Positions 35,539 to 45,783 of a stretch of 64,000 nucleotides of DNA are shown in pieces. The position numbers and the translations under genes are program-made. Origin of the DNA: Batkoa obscura (Eukaryota; Entomophthoromycota; Entomophthoromycetes; Entomophthorales; Batkoaceae); the NCBI GenBank assembly GCA_030770535.1, contig JASVEC010000026.1, positions 124,001 through 188,000 of the forward strand. Direction: 5' to 3'. How positions within the stretch are numbered: the first letter of the stretch is position 1; the number at the start of each line of letters is the position of its first letter. The notes under the pieces were generated by a model. That model was not told the origin of the DNA. It was given only the letters and a program-made list of their open reading frames with translations, and did no database searches.

Positions 35539-35643
35539 TATGGGGGTTTTTTTTTTTACTTCATTACTTTTTCCATCTTTTAAGCGCTATTTGAGTGGAA
35601 AAACTGTTAGTAAGATTCTTAAACATAAAAATATATCCCCATA
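35539..35643 (+). mobile_element. MITE copy 11
   Basis: TATGGGGGTTTT...ATATCCCCATA with TA ends. In this copy the forward frame is open and reads SFKRYLSGKTVSKILKHKN, a helix-turn-helix-like peptide. Confidence 0.8.
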
Positions 35644-36031
35644 TAAAATTCGAAAAAAAACATTCAAGAGTAAAAATAAATTCAACTGGTTAGTTACACA
35701 ACTGCTGCAACTCTGTTGCAACCTAATTTGCAGTAATTTTTAGAGCTGGTTATTACTGCTTTTTTTTTCAAAGCCTAACAATTAATTTAGCCCGATTTTA
35801 ATAAAAATTTATTCATAAATAAACAGCTAATTAGGTTGTAATAGTGTTGTCCAAAGTAAAGTGACTTGTTATTTGAATTTAAGGAATTTTATTGGCCTGA
35901 TTGAGAATATTCAATTTTTCAAAACTGGATTTTAATACGAAATAAGAACGCAAGAACAAGTATTATCAACCTTTACCCAATGATATTTTAATAGTTACAA
36001 TAGAAGAGAGTGTAATTTATAATATTCTCTT

Positions 36032-36039
36032 TATATAAA
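36032..36039 (+). promoter_or_regulatory. TATA box of the kelch membrane protein
   Basis: TATATAAA lies about 60 nt before the ATG at 36097, with T-tracts between; a plausible core promoter. Confidence 0.45.
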
Positions 36040-36096
36040 GCACTTTTTTTTTCAATTTTAATTTTTTTTTTTTTCAATTTTGAATTGATTTCAATA

Positions 36097-37497
36097 ATGT
36101 TAATATTTTACTTAACCCTACTATTTCTCTTCAATCGATGTCTAACCCAAACCATCCCAAAACTCTCTGGTGGTAATTGTATGTTAATAAAAGATAAAAT
36201 TTATTATCTAGGTGGTTCTATACAAGATAATGGCAATAAAATAACACCAAATAAAGATGTTTATATGTTAAATTTAACAGATGAGAATTTTATGATTAAT
36301 AGTAATCAAGCCAAATGGATTAAAATAAATAGTAATGGACCACCTTCAATGTATGGTAATATTGTACAACCTAGTAATCATCCCAATGAAATTTATATGA
36401 TTGGTGGGGGAGATTCTAATATTTCTCAAGGTTTTCAAGTATATAATATAGATACTAATAAATGGAATACTAATGAAGTAGCATCTAAAGGGTTATCTAA
36501 TGTTCTTAAGAAGGAATTAGATAGTATTTCACCATTAACGAATACTTATACTGTTAACGTTGATGATAAAAGTATTTTTTATTTTGGTGGCAAATATATT
36601 AATAAAGATAAAAAATTGACATACAATGAAAAGATATTTTATTATAATATCAATGGAGGTACTTGGGAAGTGGAAAAATCAGGTTATAGAACAAGTATTA
36701 ATGGAGGTATATTTTATTTAAAACCAGCTATATCTAATTTTGGGGGTAAAACAAATGATAATAAATATCAAGATAGTAAAAGTTATAATACTTGGTCAAT
36801 AGATACTAAAAGTAGTAATATTAATACTATTAGTGGTAATAGTCCTATACCAACTATATCTAAATTTTCTACAACTACTGACGATAAAAATGAATTTGCT
36901 TATATTTTAGGAGGGACTGATAATAAAAATGGGAATTCAATTTATAAGTTAATGACTTCAACTATTAAAGTAGATGAGCCATTTAAGGTAGAAGGATTAG
37001 AAAGTTATGATAATGGTTGTTTAGTTTATTATCAAAATTATTTAATTTATTCTTTTGGTAGTAAAAATAATAAATATTCTGATAAAACTCAATTAATTCA
37101 ATTAAATGAAAAAAAATTAAGTGATAAATTAATTAAAGAGATAATATCAGAAGGAAAAAAAGAGACAAATGAAGGGGATAATAGTTCAAGTACAAATATA
37201 GGAGTAATTGTAGGAGGATCCATTGGTGGCTTTATAGCAATTATAGTTATCTTTGGAAGTATATTTTATTTCTATTTTAAAAACAATAAAAGGAAGAAAC
37301 AAGAAGAATTAAAACCACCTGAATATATTAAAGAGATTGTTTGGGCTGGTCAAAATAATCATCAAATTGAAATTGAATTTATTGATTCTTTTAGTACTCA
37401 AACTACTTGTATTGATGATGATGTGACTGATCCTGAAAATGTACCCTATTTCTTAACTGAAAGTGATTATCTTATTGATGCCAAAATTAAGCAGTAG
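36097..37497 (+). CDS. Kelch-repeat single-pass membrane protein (intact family reference)
   Basis: 466 residues, one exon. The frame is open a little upstream, but the first ATG is at 36097, directly before a signal peptide (MLIFYLTLLFLFNRCLTQ). Then an extracellular propeller: GGNCMLIKDKIYYLGGS, IYMIGGGDS, FYFGGKY, SNFGGK, AYILGGTDN, and ESYDNGCLVYY. A Gly-rich transmembrane helix (IGVIVGGSIGGFIAIIVIFG, about residues 366-385) is followed by a KRKK stop-transfer signal and a roughly 75-residue tail with PPEYIKEIVWAG and DDDVTDPENVPYF. The same tail is seen in the loci at 60484 and 62991. The layout is that of a cell-surface receptor or adhesin; no partner is known. The neighbour downstream is RRP40. 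Confidence 0.85.
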   Translation: MLIFYLTLLFLFNRCLTQTIPKLSGGNCMLIKDKIYYLGGSIQDNGNKITPNKDVYMLNLTDENFMINSNQAKWIKINSNGPPSMYGNIVQPSNHPNEIYMIGGGDSNISQGFQVYNIDTNKWNTNEVASKGLSNVLKKELDSISPLTNTYTVNVDDKSIFYFGGKYINKDKKLTYNEKIFYYNINGGTWEVEKSGYRTSINGGIFYLKPAISNFGGKTNDNKYQDSKSYNTWSIDTKSSNINTISGNSPIPTISKFSTTTDDKNEFAYILGGTDNKNGNSIYKLMTSTIKVDEPFKVEGLESYDNGCLVYYQNYLIYSFGSKNNKYSDKTQLIQLNEKKLSDKLIKEIISEGKKETNEGDNSSSTNIGVIVGGSIGGFIAIIVIFGSIFYFYFKNNKRKKQEELKPPEYIKEIVWAGQNNHQIEIEFIDSFSTQTTCIDDDVTDPENVPYFLTESDYLIDAKIKQ

Positions 37498-38150
37498 TCT
37501 TACTCTCATTCCAGTCCCCCCTCCTTTTAAATTTTAATTAATAAAGTTGAATTTTGATTTTATTTTATTTTGTGTGTTCTTTTTTTTTCTAAAACTACTT
37601 AGTAGACCAAAAGGATAGTAAAGTGTTCATTTCTATATATAATAGATATAAATTAATCTTAATAATAATGTAATACAATGTAAAACTCAAATTAATAATA
37701 ATATATTAGTGATCAATTTAAAAGTTATTGAAACATAAACTTTAATAATAATAAAATTTTAATTCATCTTTTATCAATATCATTTAAAAAAAAGTATATA
37801 ACTTCAAGTGTTTTATTACAAAGTAGAAATATAATAAATTCATATTATTTGATAAAAGAAACTGAGATTTTAGTTTTAGAATATCGAAACATTAATAGAG
37901 CAATTAAGATATAATGAATCCTTTTAAAAGGACAAATTAAAGATATAACCAACTTCTACTTCAATTTAGTATTTGAAATCAAACTTTTTAAAGCAATCAT
38001 CTTATTGGTTCCAAATCCAAATAGAATTATTTTTTCCAATCAAAAAAAAAGTTAGCTATTAAACTAACTATATTTAACTAATCTTTTCCATCTCTTTTTC
38101 AACATAAAAAAAAGTTATTTCAATTTTATATTATCAAAAACATATCATTT
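37498..38150. other. Intergenic, no gene seen
   Basis: 3' flank of the kelch gene and promoter of RRP40; nothing specific. Confidence 0.4.
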
Positions 38151-39162
38151 ATGTCCACATTTGAAGAACAATTATTATTTCCAGGGGATAAATTATCTTT
38201 CAAACAATTATTAGATATTGAAGGTGGAGAAATCATATCTGAAGAACCCATCAATATCAAATTAGGTCCAGGTTTAATTCAAGTTGAAGAATCTATTGTA
38301 GCTATTAGTTGTGGTATCTTAAAAAAAAAAAAAAACAAACATCAATATTGGTTGGAATTTAATTCAAAAAGAGTAAGTAAAATGATGTTATTTTTTTAAT
38401 TTAATAAATTGATAGAATTCAATTTTTTTTACTATTAGTATATTCCATCTACAGGAGATTCGGTACTTGGAGTAGTGACTAAAAAACTTGGTGAAGGTTA
38501 TGCAGTTGATATAGGTAGTGCTCAACGATGTAATTTATCTGGTAATGCATTTGAAGGTGCAACAAAAAAAACAAGACCTAATTTAAAGGTAAAGAATTAA
38601 TTGAGAATAATTTTTAATTGATGAAAAAGTTTTTGATTAATCTATATTTATTATTTAGGTAGGTACTTTATTATATGGTAAAATAGTGTTGGCTCATAAA
38701 GATATGGAACCTGAAATGGAATGTTACAATTCGTTTACTAATAAAGCAGAAGGGTTTGGAGAATTAAAAGATGGATTCGCGTTTAATTGTTCTATTGGTC
38801 TTTGTAGAAGGTAATCAAATTATTTTATTATTTTATTATTTTATTTTCTTTTATTAATTATAAATATAATATTATATATTATATATTATATATTATATAT
38901 TATATATTATATATTATTTATTGTATATTATTTATTATTTATTATTTATTATTTATATAGATTATTAAATCCTAAAAATAAATTATTAAATTTAATTGGT
39001 AATACAATACCATTTGAAATCTGTATTGGACTAAATGGTTGTATTTGGATTAATACAGAAAAAGAAGAAACTAGTATTGGACTAAAGAATATATTATTGG
39101 AAGCTGAAAATATTGATGAAGAAGATGAAGATAGGATGATCAAATTAATAGAAGAATTATAA
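38151..39162 (+). CDS. RRP40: Exosome complex subunit RRP40 (EXOSC3)
   Basis: Exons 38151..38372, 38439..38588, 38659..38810 and 38961..39162 give 241 residues, near the family length (240-275). RRP40 is one of the three S1/KH cap proteins of the RNA exosome. Seen: FPGDKL at the start, the N-terminal domain (KLGPGLIQ), the S1 domain (YIPSTGDSVLGVVTKK, AVDIGSAQ, FEGATKKTRPNLKVG, LVYGK-like LLYGKIV) and the KH-like C-terminus (NTIPFEICIGLNGCIWIN). Intron 3 contains a run of TATATTA repeats. All introns are phase-consistent GT-AG. The assignment rests on the GLNG(C/R)IW(I/V) motif and S1 layout. Confidence 0.92.
38860..38958. repeat. TATATTA/TTATTTA microsatellite inside RRP40 intron 3
   Basis: A simple repeat of 7-8-nt A/T units fills most of the 150-nt intron; this intron is about three times longer than the others. 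Confidence 0.8.
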
Positions 39163-40119
39163 AAATAAAAAATATTTATATAGTTTATTATTAAAATTAA
39201 GTTAGTTTATTACTTATAATTTGGTACATAACATAATAAAAAATAAATTCAGAAAAGTACAGAAAGATTTAAAATCAAATCGAATATTTTAGATTAATAC
39301 TTTTAAATAATTAAATAATTAGAACTGATTTTATATCTTTATAATTCAATGTTTTAAATTTTGTTTGTTCTTTAAATAAATTAAATAAAATGTTAAGTTT
39401 AATACTTTTGTCACTAAATATCATAATTAAATCAATTAAAATTTTATTATTATACTATTATTATACACTTTGAACTTTTTAAAATGATAATTTGATATTT
39501 AAATAAATCTTAAATTATTTTACACTAATAAAAATCCTTCTTGATTGAAGAACTTTACTAACTATTTTTCTACTCAATATTATTTATAAAATAAACAATT
39601 AAATAAAATTGAAAAAATATCATTTTATATAATATTATAAATTTAATATTATAAATTAATTTTATTTCTTAGATATTCTATTAAGACAATGATTATTTTA
39701 ATAAATGAAATTCAATTATTATATTCAAATCGAAGTTTATTTTAAATCATATTAATAACAATGTCAATTATTAATACAACTTTAATTAATCACAAAGTAG
39801 ATAAAATCTAATTTTAAAAAAGAATTTAACAAATTAAGTAATAAGAAGGAATTTTTAATTAATTTAATAATTATATTAAAATAATAATCAGTTTAGTAAA
39901 TTTTTATAATATTGTTAATTATCTAATTTATCTATTATCTATTTATCAGATTAAACAATTAAAATAAAGGTTTATTATTATGATAAATAAGATAAATAAG
40001 ATAAATAAGATAATTAAGATAATTAAGATAGATAAGTAAATAAAATTGATGAAATTTAAAAAAATTCAATTTATTTTTTTAATTTATTTTTTTAATTTTT
40101 TAATTTTTTTAAACTCTCA
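39163..40119. other. Intergenic, very AT-rich
   Basis: About 950 bp; a 'ataagataaataagataa' tandem run lies at about 39980-40035. No gene. Confidence 0.4.
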
Positions 40120-41031
40120 ATGGATGAACAATTAAAATTAGATATCTTAACTTATACAGGAAACATACTCTCTCTTTTATTTTTATTTATTAGTTTCATA
40201 TTATTTCTTATAATTTACATTCATAACAAAAAGATTAACACATCTATACTTTATAGAATAACATTAATTATTTTATTTGGTGATTTTTGTTATAATATTA
40301 ACTATTTAATTAAAAGAAATATTAATATTCATAACATTAACACTTGTTTATTTCAAGAATGGTTTAGTACCTTTAATATCTCAATATCTATGTTTTATGC
40401 CTTATCAATAGCTATCTTATCTTTATTCAATATTTTACATTCTTATAAGCCAACATTGAAAATTCGATTATTAGTTTACTTAATACCTTTATTATTATCT
40501 ATAATAATAAGTTGTATTCAATTGATTTATAATAAGATGAAATTAAGTTCTGGAGAATGTATTAATAATTTAAGAAATTTAGAAATTGTAGATAATTTAG
40601 TTATTAAATTTCTATCTGTATGTCTTACTGTTTTAATCGGTCCAATCATTTATTCAATTATTCTTATTTATCTAATATATAAACGAAAGCAACTTCAACA
40701 ATTAAGTGGGAATAAGAAGAATAGTTTATCTACTTTAAGTTATAAACTATTTTTTCGTTTAATTGCTTATCCTTTAATACCAGTTATTTGTTATTCCTTT
40801 TATTTTGTTTGTTTATATTTAAAATATAATAATGTAAATAATGAAATTACAATGATTATTAGATTTATCTGTTCTTTTTTAATGCAATTTCAAGGTTGTT
40901 TAAATTCATTATTGTTCCTTACAAATACTATCTTCTTAAAAGAATTCAAAAATTGGTATAAAGAAAGGAAACTTAGAAGTTGCAACGGTTCTAATCTTTT
41001 AGTATTAAATAAATATTATTATTATTATTAA
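40120..41031 (+). CDS. Seven-transmembrane receptor-like protein A
   Basis: 303 residues, one exon, ATG at 40120. Seven hydrophobic segments can be placed: about 13-33, 46-64, 84-106, 115-135, 165-187, 208-230 and 240-262. Cysteines before TM3 (NTCLFQEW) and in the second outer loop (GECINN) fit the usual GPCR disulfide. TM3 carries FSTFNISISMF and the end carries LLFLTNTIFLKEF, both shared with the paralogue at 44089. Fungal cAMP-receptor-like/Git3-like families have such a QxW-STF-S pattern, so a G-protein-coupled receptor is likely, ligand unknown. The short C-tail ends in a Tyr run. Confidence 0.7.
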   Translation: MDEQLKLDILTYTGNILSLLFLFISFILFLIIYIHNKKINTSILYRITLIILFGDFCYNINYLIKRNINIHNINTCLFQEWFSTFNISISMFYALSIAILSLFNILHSYKPTLKIRLLVYLIPLLLSIIISCIQLIYNKMKLSSGECINNLRNLEIVDNLVIKFLSVCLTVLIGPIIYSIILIYLIYKRKQLQQLSGNKKNSLSTLSYKLFFRLIAYPLIPVICYSFYFVCLYLKYNNVNNEITMIIRFICSFLMQFQGCLNSLLFLTNTIFLKEFKNWYKERKLRSCNGSNLLVLNKYYYYY

Positions 41032-41566
41032 ATTTTTTTTGTAGCAATTTTGGACGCTTTTTAGAATCAAGTCATCTAAAAATTAATCATAGTTTCTTGC
41101 TTAAAATAAATAGATTGGTTATCGGTTACATCAGAGTTGCTTTTTATCTTTAAAATTAAACTTATTTTATTTTAAAAATACCTTGATGTTGCAATTATCT
41201 ACCTTTACCACTTGGATCTACTCAAAATATTATATTGCTTTTGAAATGACCTTACACAAATTTAAAATTTAAAATTGATAAATCAAATATTGAATATTAA
41301 TAATATTTCAATTTGAAACTAGTAAATGATAATATCAATATTAAATCAACTTTGTAACTCAAATATAATATTATTCAACTTGTTTTGCATAATTGTAAAA
41401 ATGATATCTTTTATAACTAACTAAACTTAAAACAATTTTAGCTTTAATAATCAAACAAATCCTTCGATCGATCTCAATAATTCTGATTTTAGGATGACAT
41501 AATGAAAGAAAACATTATAAAAGGAGACCTAATTCTCATTAACATCAACACATTTTTAATTTAAAA
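41032..41566. other. Intergenic, photolyase promoter side
   Basis: 535 bp without a gene. Confidence 0.4.
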
Positions 41567-43198
41567 ATGAAAGACAAAACTAATGGTAATACGAATGGTA
41601 ATCTCAATGGTCACAATAATAAAAAAACAAAACTTGATCCCAAAAATGTATTATTTTGGTATCGAACAGATATGCGAACCTTAGATAATCGAGCATTAGA
41701 AGGGGCTGTTACTGCGGTTGAACAATATCAAAAAGATGGACATCAAAGTAGTTTAATTTGTTTATTTATTGCAAGTATAGATGAATGGAAAGATCATAAT
41801 TGTAGTTTAATTAAAATGGATTTTTTTTTAAGAAATATCAAGGATCTTCAGATAAAATTAAAAGAGTACAATATTCCATTGATTTTTAAACAAAATAATC
41901 AAAGAGAAGAGATACCAAATTTAATACTTGAATTATGTAATAAATATAATGTCAAGAAGTTATTTTTTAATATTGAATATGAAGTTAATGAGAAAAAAAG
42001 GGATAAAAAAGTAAGTGATTTATTAGATGGTAATAATATTCAAGTTATTCAACGACATGATCAATGTGGTATACCACCTGGTGAAGTAGTAGCCAAATCA
42101 ACAAATCAACCATATACTGTTTATACACCCTTTAAAAATACATGGAATATAATAGCCAGTCGAGGGGAACATCTAAAAACATCAAAATATGATTTAAACA
42201 AAATTAATAATAATAATGAAAAAGATAATTATTCAGAGTTATTTAATATTGAAATACCAAAATATATTGAAGAATTTAAATTAAGTGATGAAATGATTGA
42301 ATTAACTAATAAATTATATCCAAGTGGAGAAATTGAAGCAAATAAAAGATTAGATGAATTTGTTTTAAAACGTAGTAAAGATTATAAAGTGAATAGAGAT
42401 ATTCCCTCCTTAAGTGGTACTAGTATATTATCCCCATATTTAACCAGTGGTGTTATATCAGTCAGACAATGTATTAATAAAGCAATTAATAATAATATTG
42501 ACAAGTTAACAACTGGAAACCTTGGAACAACAACTTGGATTTCAGAACTTATTTGGCGTGATTTTTATCGACATGTATTAGTAGCTTATCCAAGAGTAAG
42601 TAAAAATCAACCCTTTAAATTAGAAGCTAAAAATATCCCATGGGAAGATAATGAAGATCATTTTAAAGCTTGGTGTGAAGGAAAAACTGGGTACCCCATA
42701 GTAGATGCAGGTATGCGACAATTGAATTCAATTGGTTGGATGCATAATCGATTACGTATGATAACGGCCATGTTTTTAAGTAAGGATTTATTAATCGATT
42801 GGCGTAAAGGGGAACAGTATTTTATGCAAAACTTAATTGATGGTGATTTAGCTTCTAATAATGGTGGTTGGCAATGGTCAGCATCAACTGGCACCGATGC
42901 TCAACCGTATTTTAGAGTATTTAATCCAAAGTTACAATCTGAAAAAGTGGATCCAATAGGAGAGTATATTAAAAAATGGGTACCTGAATTGAAACATTTG
43001 GATAGTAAAAGTATACATGATCCTTTTGAAACGTTACCAAAGGACAAATTTGATAAGTTAAAGTAAGTTTATTTTGTTTTTATTGATGTATATAATTAAA
43101 ATGATTTTTTTAGTTATCCTAAACCTATTGTAAATCATACTAAAGCTCGAATTAAAGCTATTGAAGTATATAAAGCAGTAATGAAGAAATCTAAATAA
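41567..43198 (+). CDS. CPD photolyase (DNA photolyase/cryptochrome family)
   Basis: Exons 41567..43062 and 43114..43198 (intron 51 nt) give 526 residues. The enzyme uses FAD and light to split UV-made pyrimidine dimers in DNA. Seen: an Asn/Lys-rich leader (possible mitochondrial or nuclear signal), the photolyase Rossmann start VLFWYRTDMRTLDNRAL, TVYTPFKNTW, the FAD-domain block WISELIWRDFYRHVL, GKTGYPIVDAGMRQLN, GWMHNRLRM and the signature DGDLASNNGGWQWSASTGTDAQPYFRVFNP region. The last-named block is typical of class I CPD photolyases rather than plant-type cryptochromes. It lies between two 7TM receptor genes, all on the same strand. Confidence 0.93.
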
Positions 43199-44088
43199 AT
43201 TAATAAATAAAATCTATGCATTCGAAACACAATTACTATTATTCGAGTTTGTTTATTTTTTTTTCTTACTATAGTCATGATAAGTTACAAATCCTGTATA
43301 TTTATCTTTTATTATATTAGATTTAAAAATAGTAGTGATCTTACACCCTATAATATTATTAATTTTAATTAGTTGTATATTTGAGTGATTTCATTATGTT
43401 GAATAAGTAATATTAAAACAAGACTCATTAATAACTTAATCGCAATTTCGCTTTTTTATACCTCATAAAATTTAATTTATTGTCTAAATTTAGTAAATAA
43501 ATTATTATTCTGCATGAAGACAATAATTTAAATGAAATTTCAACAATTTCAGTATAATTAAATGATATCAATAATTATAAGGAAACGAACAGATAGTATA
43601 ATAAAGAATCAAATAAATATTATTTTTTAATATTTAGTATCTTCATCAAATTAAATTACCTTTTTTTATTATCATCATAAATATCACTAAAAATCTAAAA
43701 TTTACCCTCGTATTTTTAAATAAGAATAAATAATTAATAAATAATTAATAAATACTAAATATAAACTAAATAGAACATTTATTTTTTACAATTGATTACC
43801 AATATAAATAAAAATATAAAAGTCAATTTTATATATAATTATTTAATTTTTAAAATTGAAAGCAACAATTAAATACAAAGAATTAAAAATATCAAAGTAT
43901 TAAAATAGCAATAATTTTAAGAATTCTAATAAGAATTAATAAATCTCAATAAATATTAATTAATTAAAATTCATCAAATTGAATAAATAAAAATAAGGAA
44001 ATAAAAAAAATTTCAACAAATCATATATTTCTTTTAATGTTTACTTAATCTCTTAAATCTTACTCTCTTTTCATTTTAATACTAATTA
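43199..44088. other. Intergenic, no gene seen
   Basis: About 890 bp, AT-rich. Confidence 0.4.
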
Positions 44089-45012
44089 ATGCTCTCCTTT
44101 CAATTCATTTCTACTTACATTGATTTTTATAGCAATTCATTATCAATAACCCTAATCTTATTTTCATTATCTCTACTAACCTTAAACTACTTTATTACCA
44201 AAGAATTTCATCAATCTGCTTCTTATCGATTATCTATATTAATCTTGTTGGCTGATCTATTTTATGGTATAGGTACCTTCCTTGGTATTCACCCACAAAT
44301 AACACTGTCTAAACCGTTATGTTATATATATCAATGGTTAAGTACCTTCAGTATCTCAATTTCTGTAAGTTATTCAACAGTTATAGCAATTATCTATTTA
44401 TTAAATATAGTATACGAATATCGATTAAGTAAAATAGTGAAATATATTGTATATCTATTACCACTTCTCATTTCCTTATTAACTAGTTTATTACCCATTA
44501 TTTTTAATAAGATTAATACCCGAGGAACATGTGGATATAACTCGAATTATGACGGTTTGCTTTGGTTTATAGTTTCTAACTTTATGGCTATTTTTATAGC
44601 TTGTTGTTTATGTCCCATTATTTATGGAATGATTATTCATTATCTTTTAAAAAAACATTATCAATTACGATATAATAATTCCTATCTTCTTAAGAATCAA
44701 TATCAGTTTCAATTTATTACATACCTTAGATTGATCTTCTATTCTTTAGTACCTATTATTAGTCATTCAATAAATATCTTCATGTCGATTATGAGGTTAG
44801 CTAATATTCCATTATCAATAACTACTATTCATCGATTATCTTATTTTGGTAATTTTTTAATTGGTATTCAGGGTTTTATTAATTCCATATTGTTTCTTAC
44901 AAACTCAATATTTTTAAAAGAGTTACATCAAGTTTATCATTTTGTATTTGAATATAAAAGGTTCGATTGTCAATATGGATATGCAATTAATAAGTTAAAT
45001 GAGTGTATTTAA
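44089..45012 (+). CDS. Seven-transmembrane receptor-like protein B
   Basis: 307 residues, one exon. Same architecture as the 40120 gene: seven hydrophobic segments, KPLCYIYQWLSTFSISIS before and in TM3, RGTCGYN in the outer loop, LFLTNSIFLKEL at the end of TM7. The pair is clearly paralogous but strongly diverged outside these motifs, so the duplication is old. The C-tail is short (about 25 residues). Likely a G-protein-coupled receptor; ligand unknown. Confidence 0.7.
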   Translation: MLSFQFISTYIDFYSNSLSITLILFSLSLLTLNYFITKEFHQSASYRLSILILLADLFYGIGTFLGIHPQITLSKPLCYIYQWLSTFSISISVSYSTVIAIIYLLNIVYEYRLSKIVKYIVYLLPLLISLLTSLLPIIFNKINTRGTCGYNSNYDGLLWFIVSNFMAIFIACCLCPIIYGMIIHYLLKKHYQLRYNNSYLLKNQYQFQFITYLRLIFYSLVPIISHSINIFMSIMRLANIPLSITTIHRLSYFGNFLIGIQGFINSILFLTNSIFLKELHQVYHFVFEYKRFDCQYGYAINKLNECI

Positions 45013-45783
45013 TTAGTAAGTGGAACGAGTATATAAGCTATATGTTTTTTTTTGATGGAAACGGAGAGGAAATAAAGTAAAGCTTTGAATTTTTAATTGT
45101 TAAAAAGGAAACTAAGAAAGCTTTGATGAGCTTAAGTTGAACTATTATTAAATAGTAGTTTAATTACTTTTAATTTGTATTAATTTTTTTGAAGTGTAGA
45201 GATTCCGATTGGATGCATTTGTATAATATGCTTACTGAAATGGAATTATCGAGTTTTCAATCTGTTCTGTTTTAACAATAATAATAATTCATATCATTTA
45301 AGTAATCCTGATTTCTAATAAACCCTAACAGGCTTAAAGTATTAAACTAATTTATCCTTATTGTTGAAGTTTATTAGTACTTCAATCAATTAACTAGATA
45401 CTAATGTTCACCATGTGTTTATATAAAACAAAGCTTATTCCTTGATCTTTTTATTGTATATTTTTTGTATTGTGGTGGAATATTATTTTTATATACTAAA
45501 AGTTACAATAAAGCACATAACAAAAAAAACTACTCATATATCATTTCATTAAAAAATATAAACATTTTATTTTATTAAAAATATATATAAAGAGTAAAAA
45601 AAAAAAGAGTTAATAAAGATTAAAGAGTATGTATATCCAAAATAATATAAAAAACGTCGACGATATGTTAGTATGTAAAAAAGGAAGTGTAGTTTTTTTA
45701 AAAAGTTCAGCCATCCCGGCTGATCTTCAAGTAAGGTAAATTAAATAACATTATAAAAGATATTTCCATCTCAAATCTCCGAT
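45013..45783. other. Convergent 3' spacer
   Basis: 770 bp between the 7TM gene and the RasGAP/Sel1 gene; no frame. Confidence 0.4.

Noticed and set aside
42658-42894. Minus-strand frame inside the photolyase gene
   Set aside because: Shadow of the strongly conserved FAD-domain codons on the plus strand.
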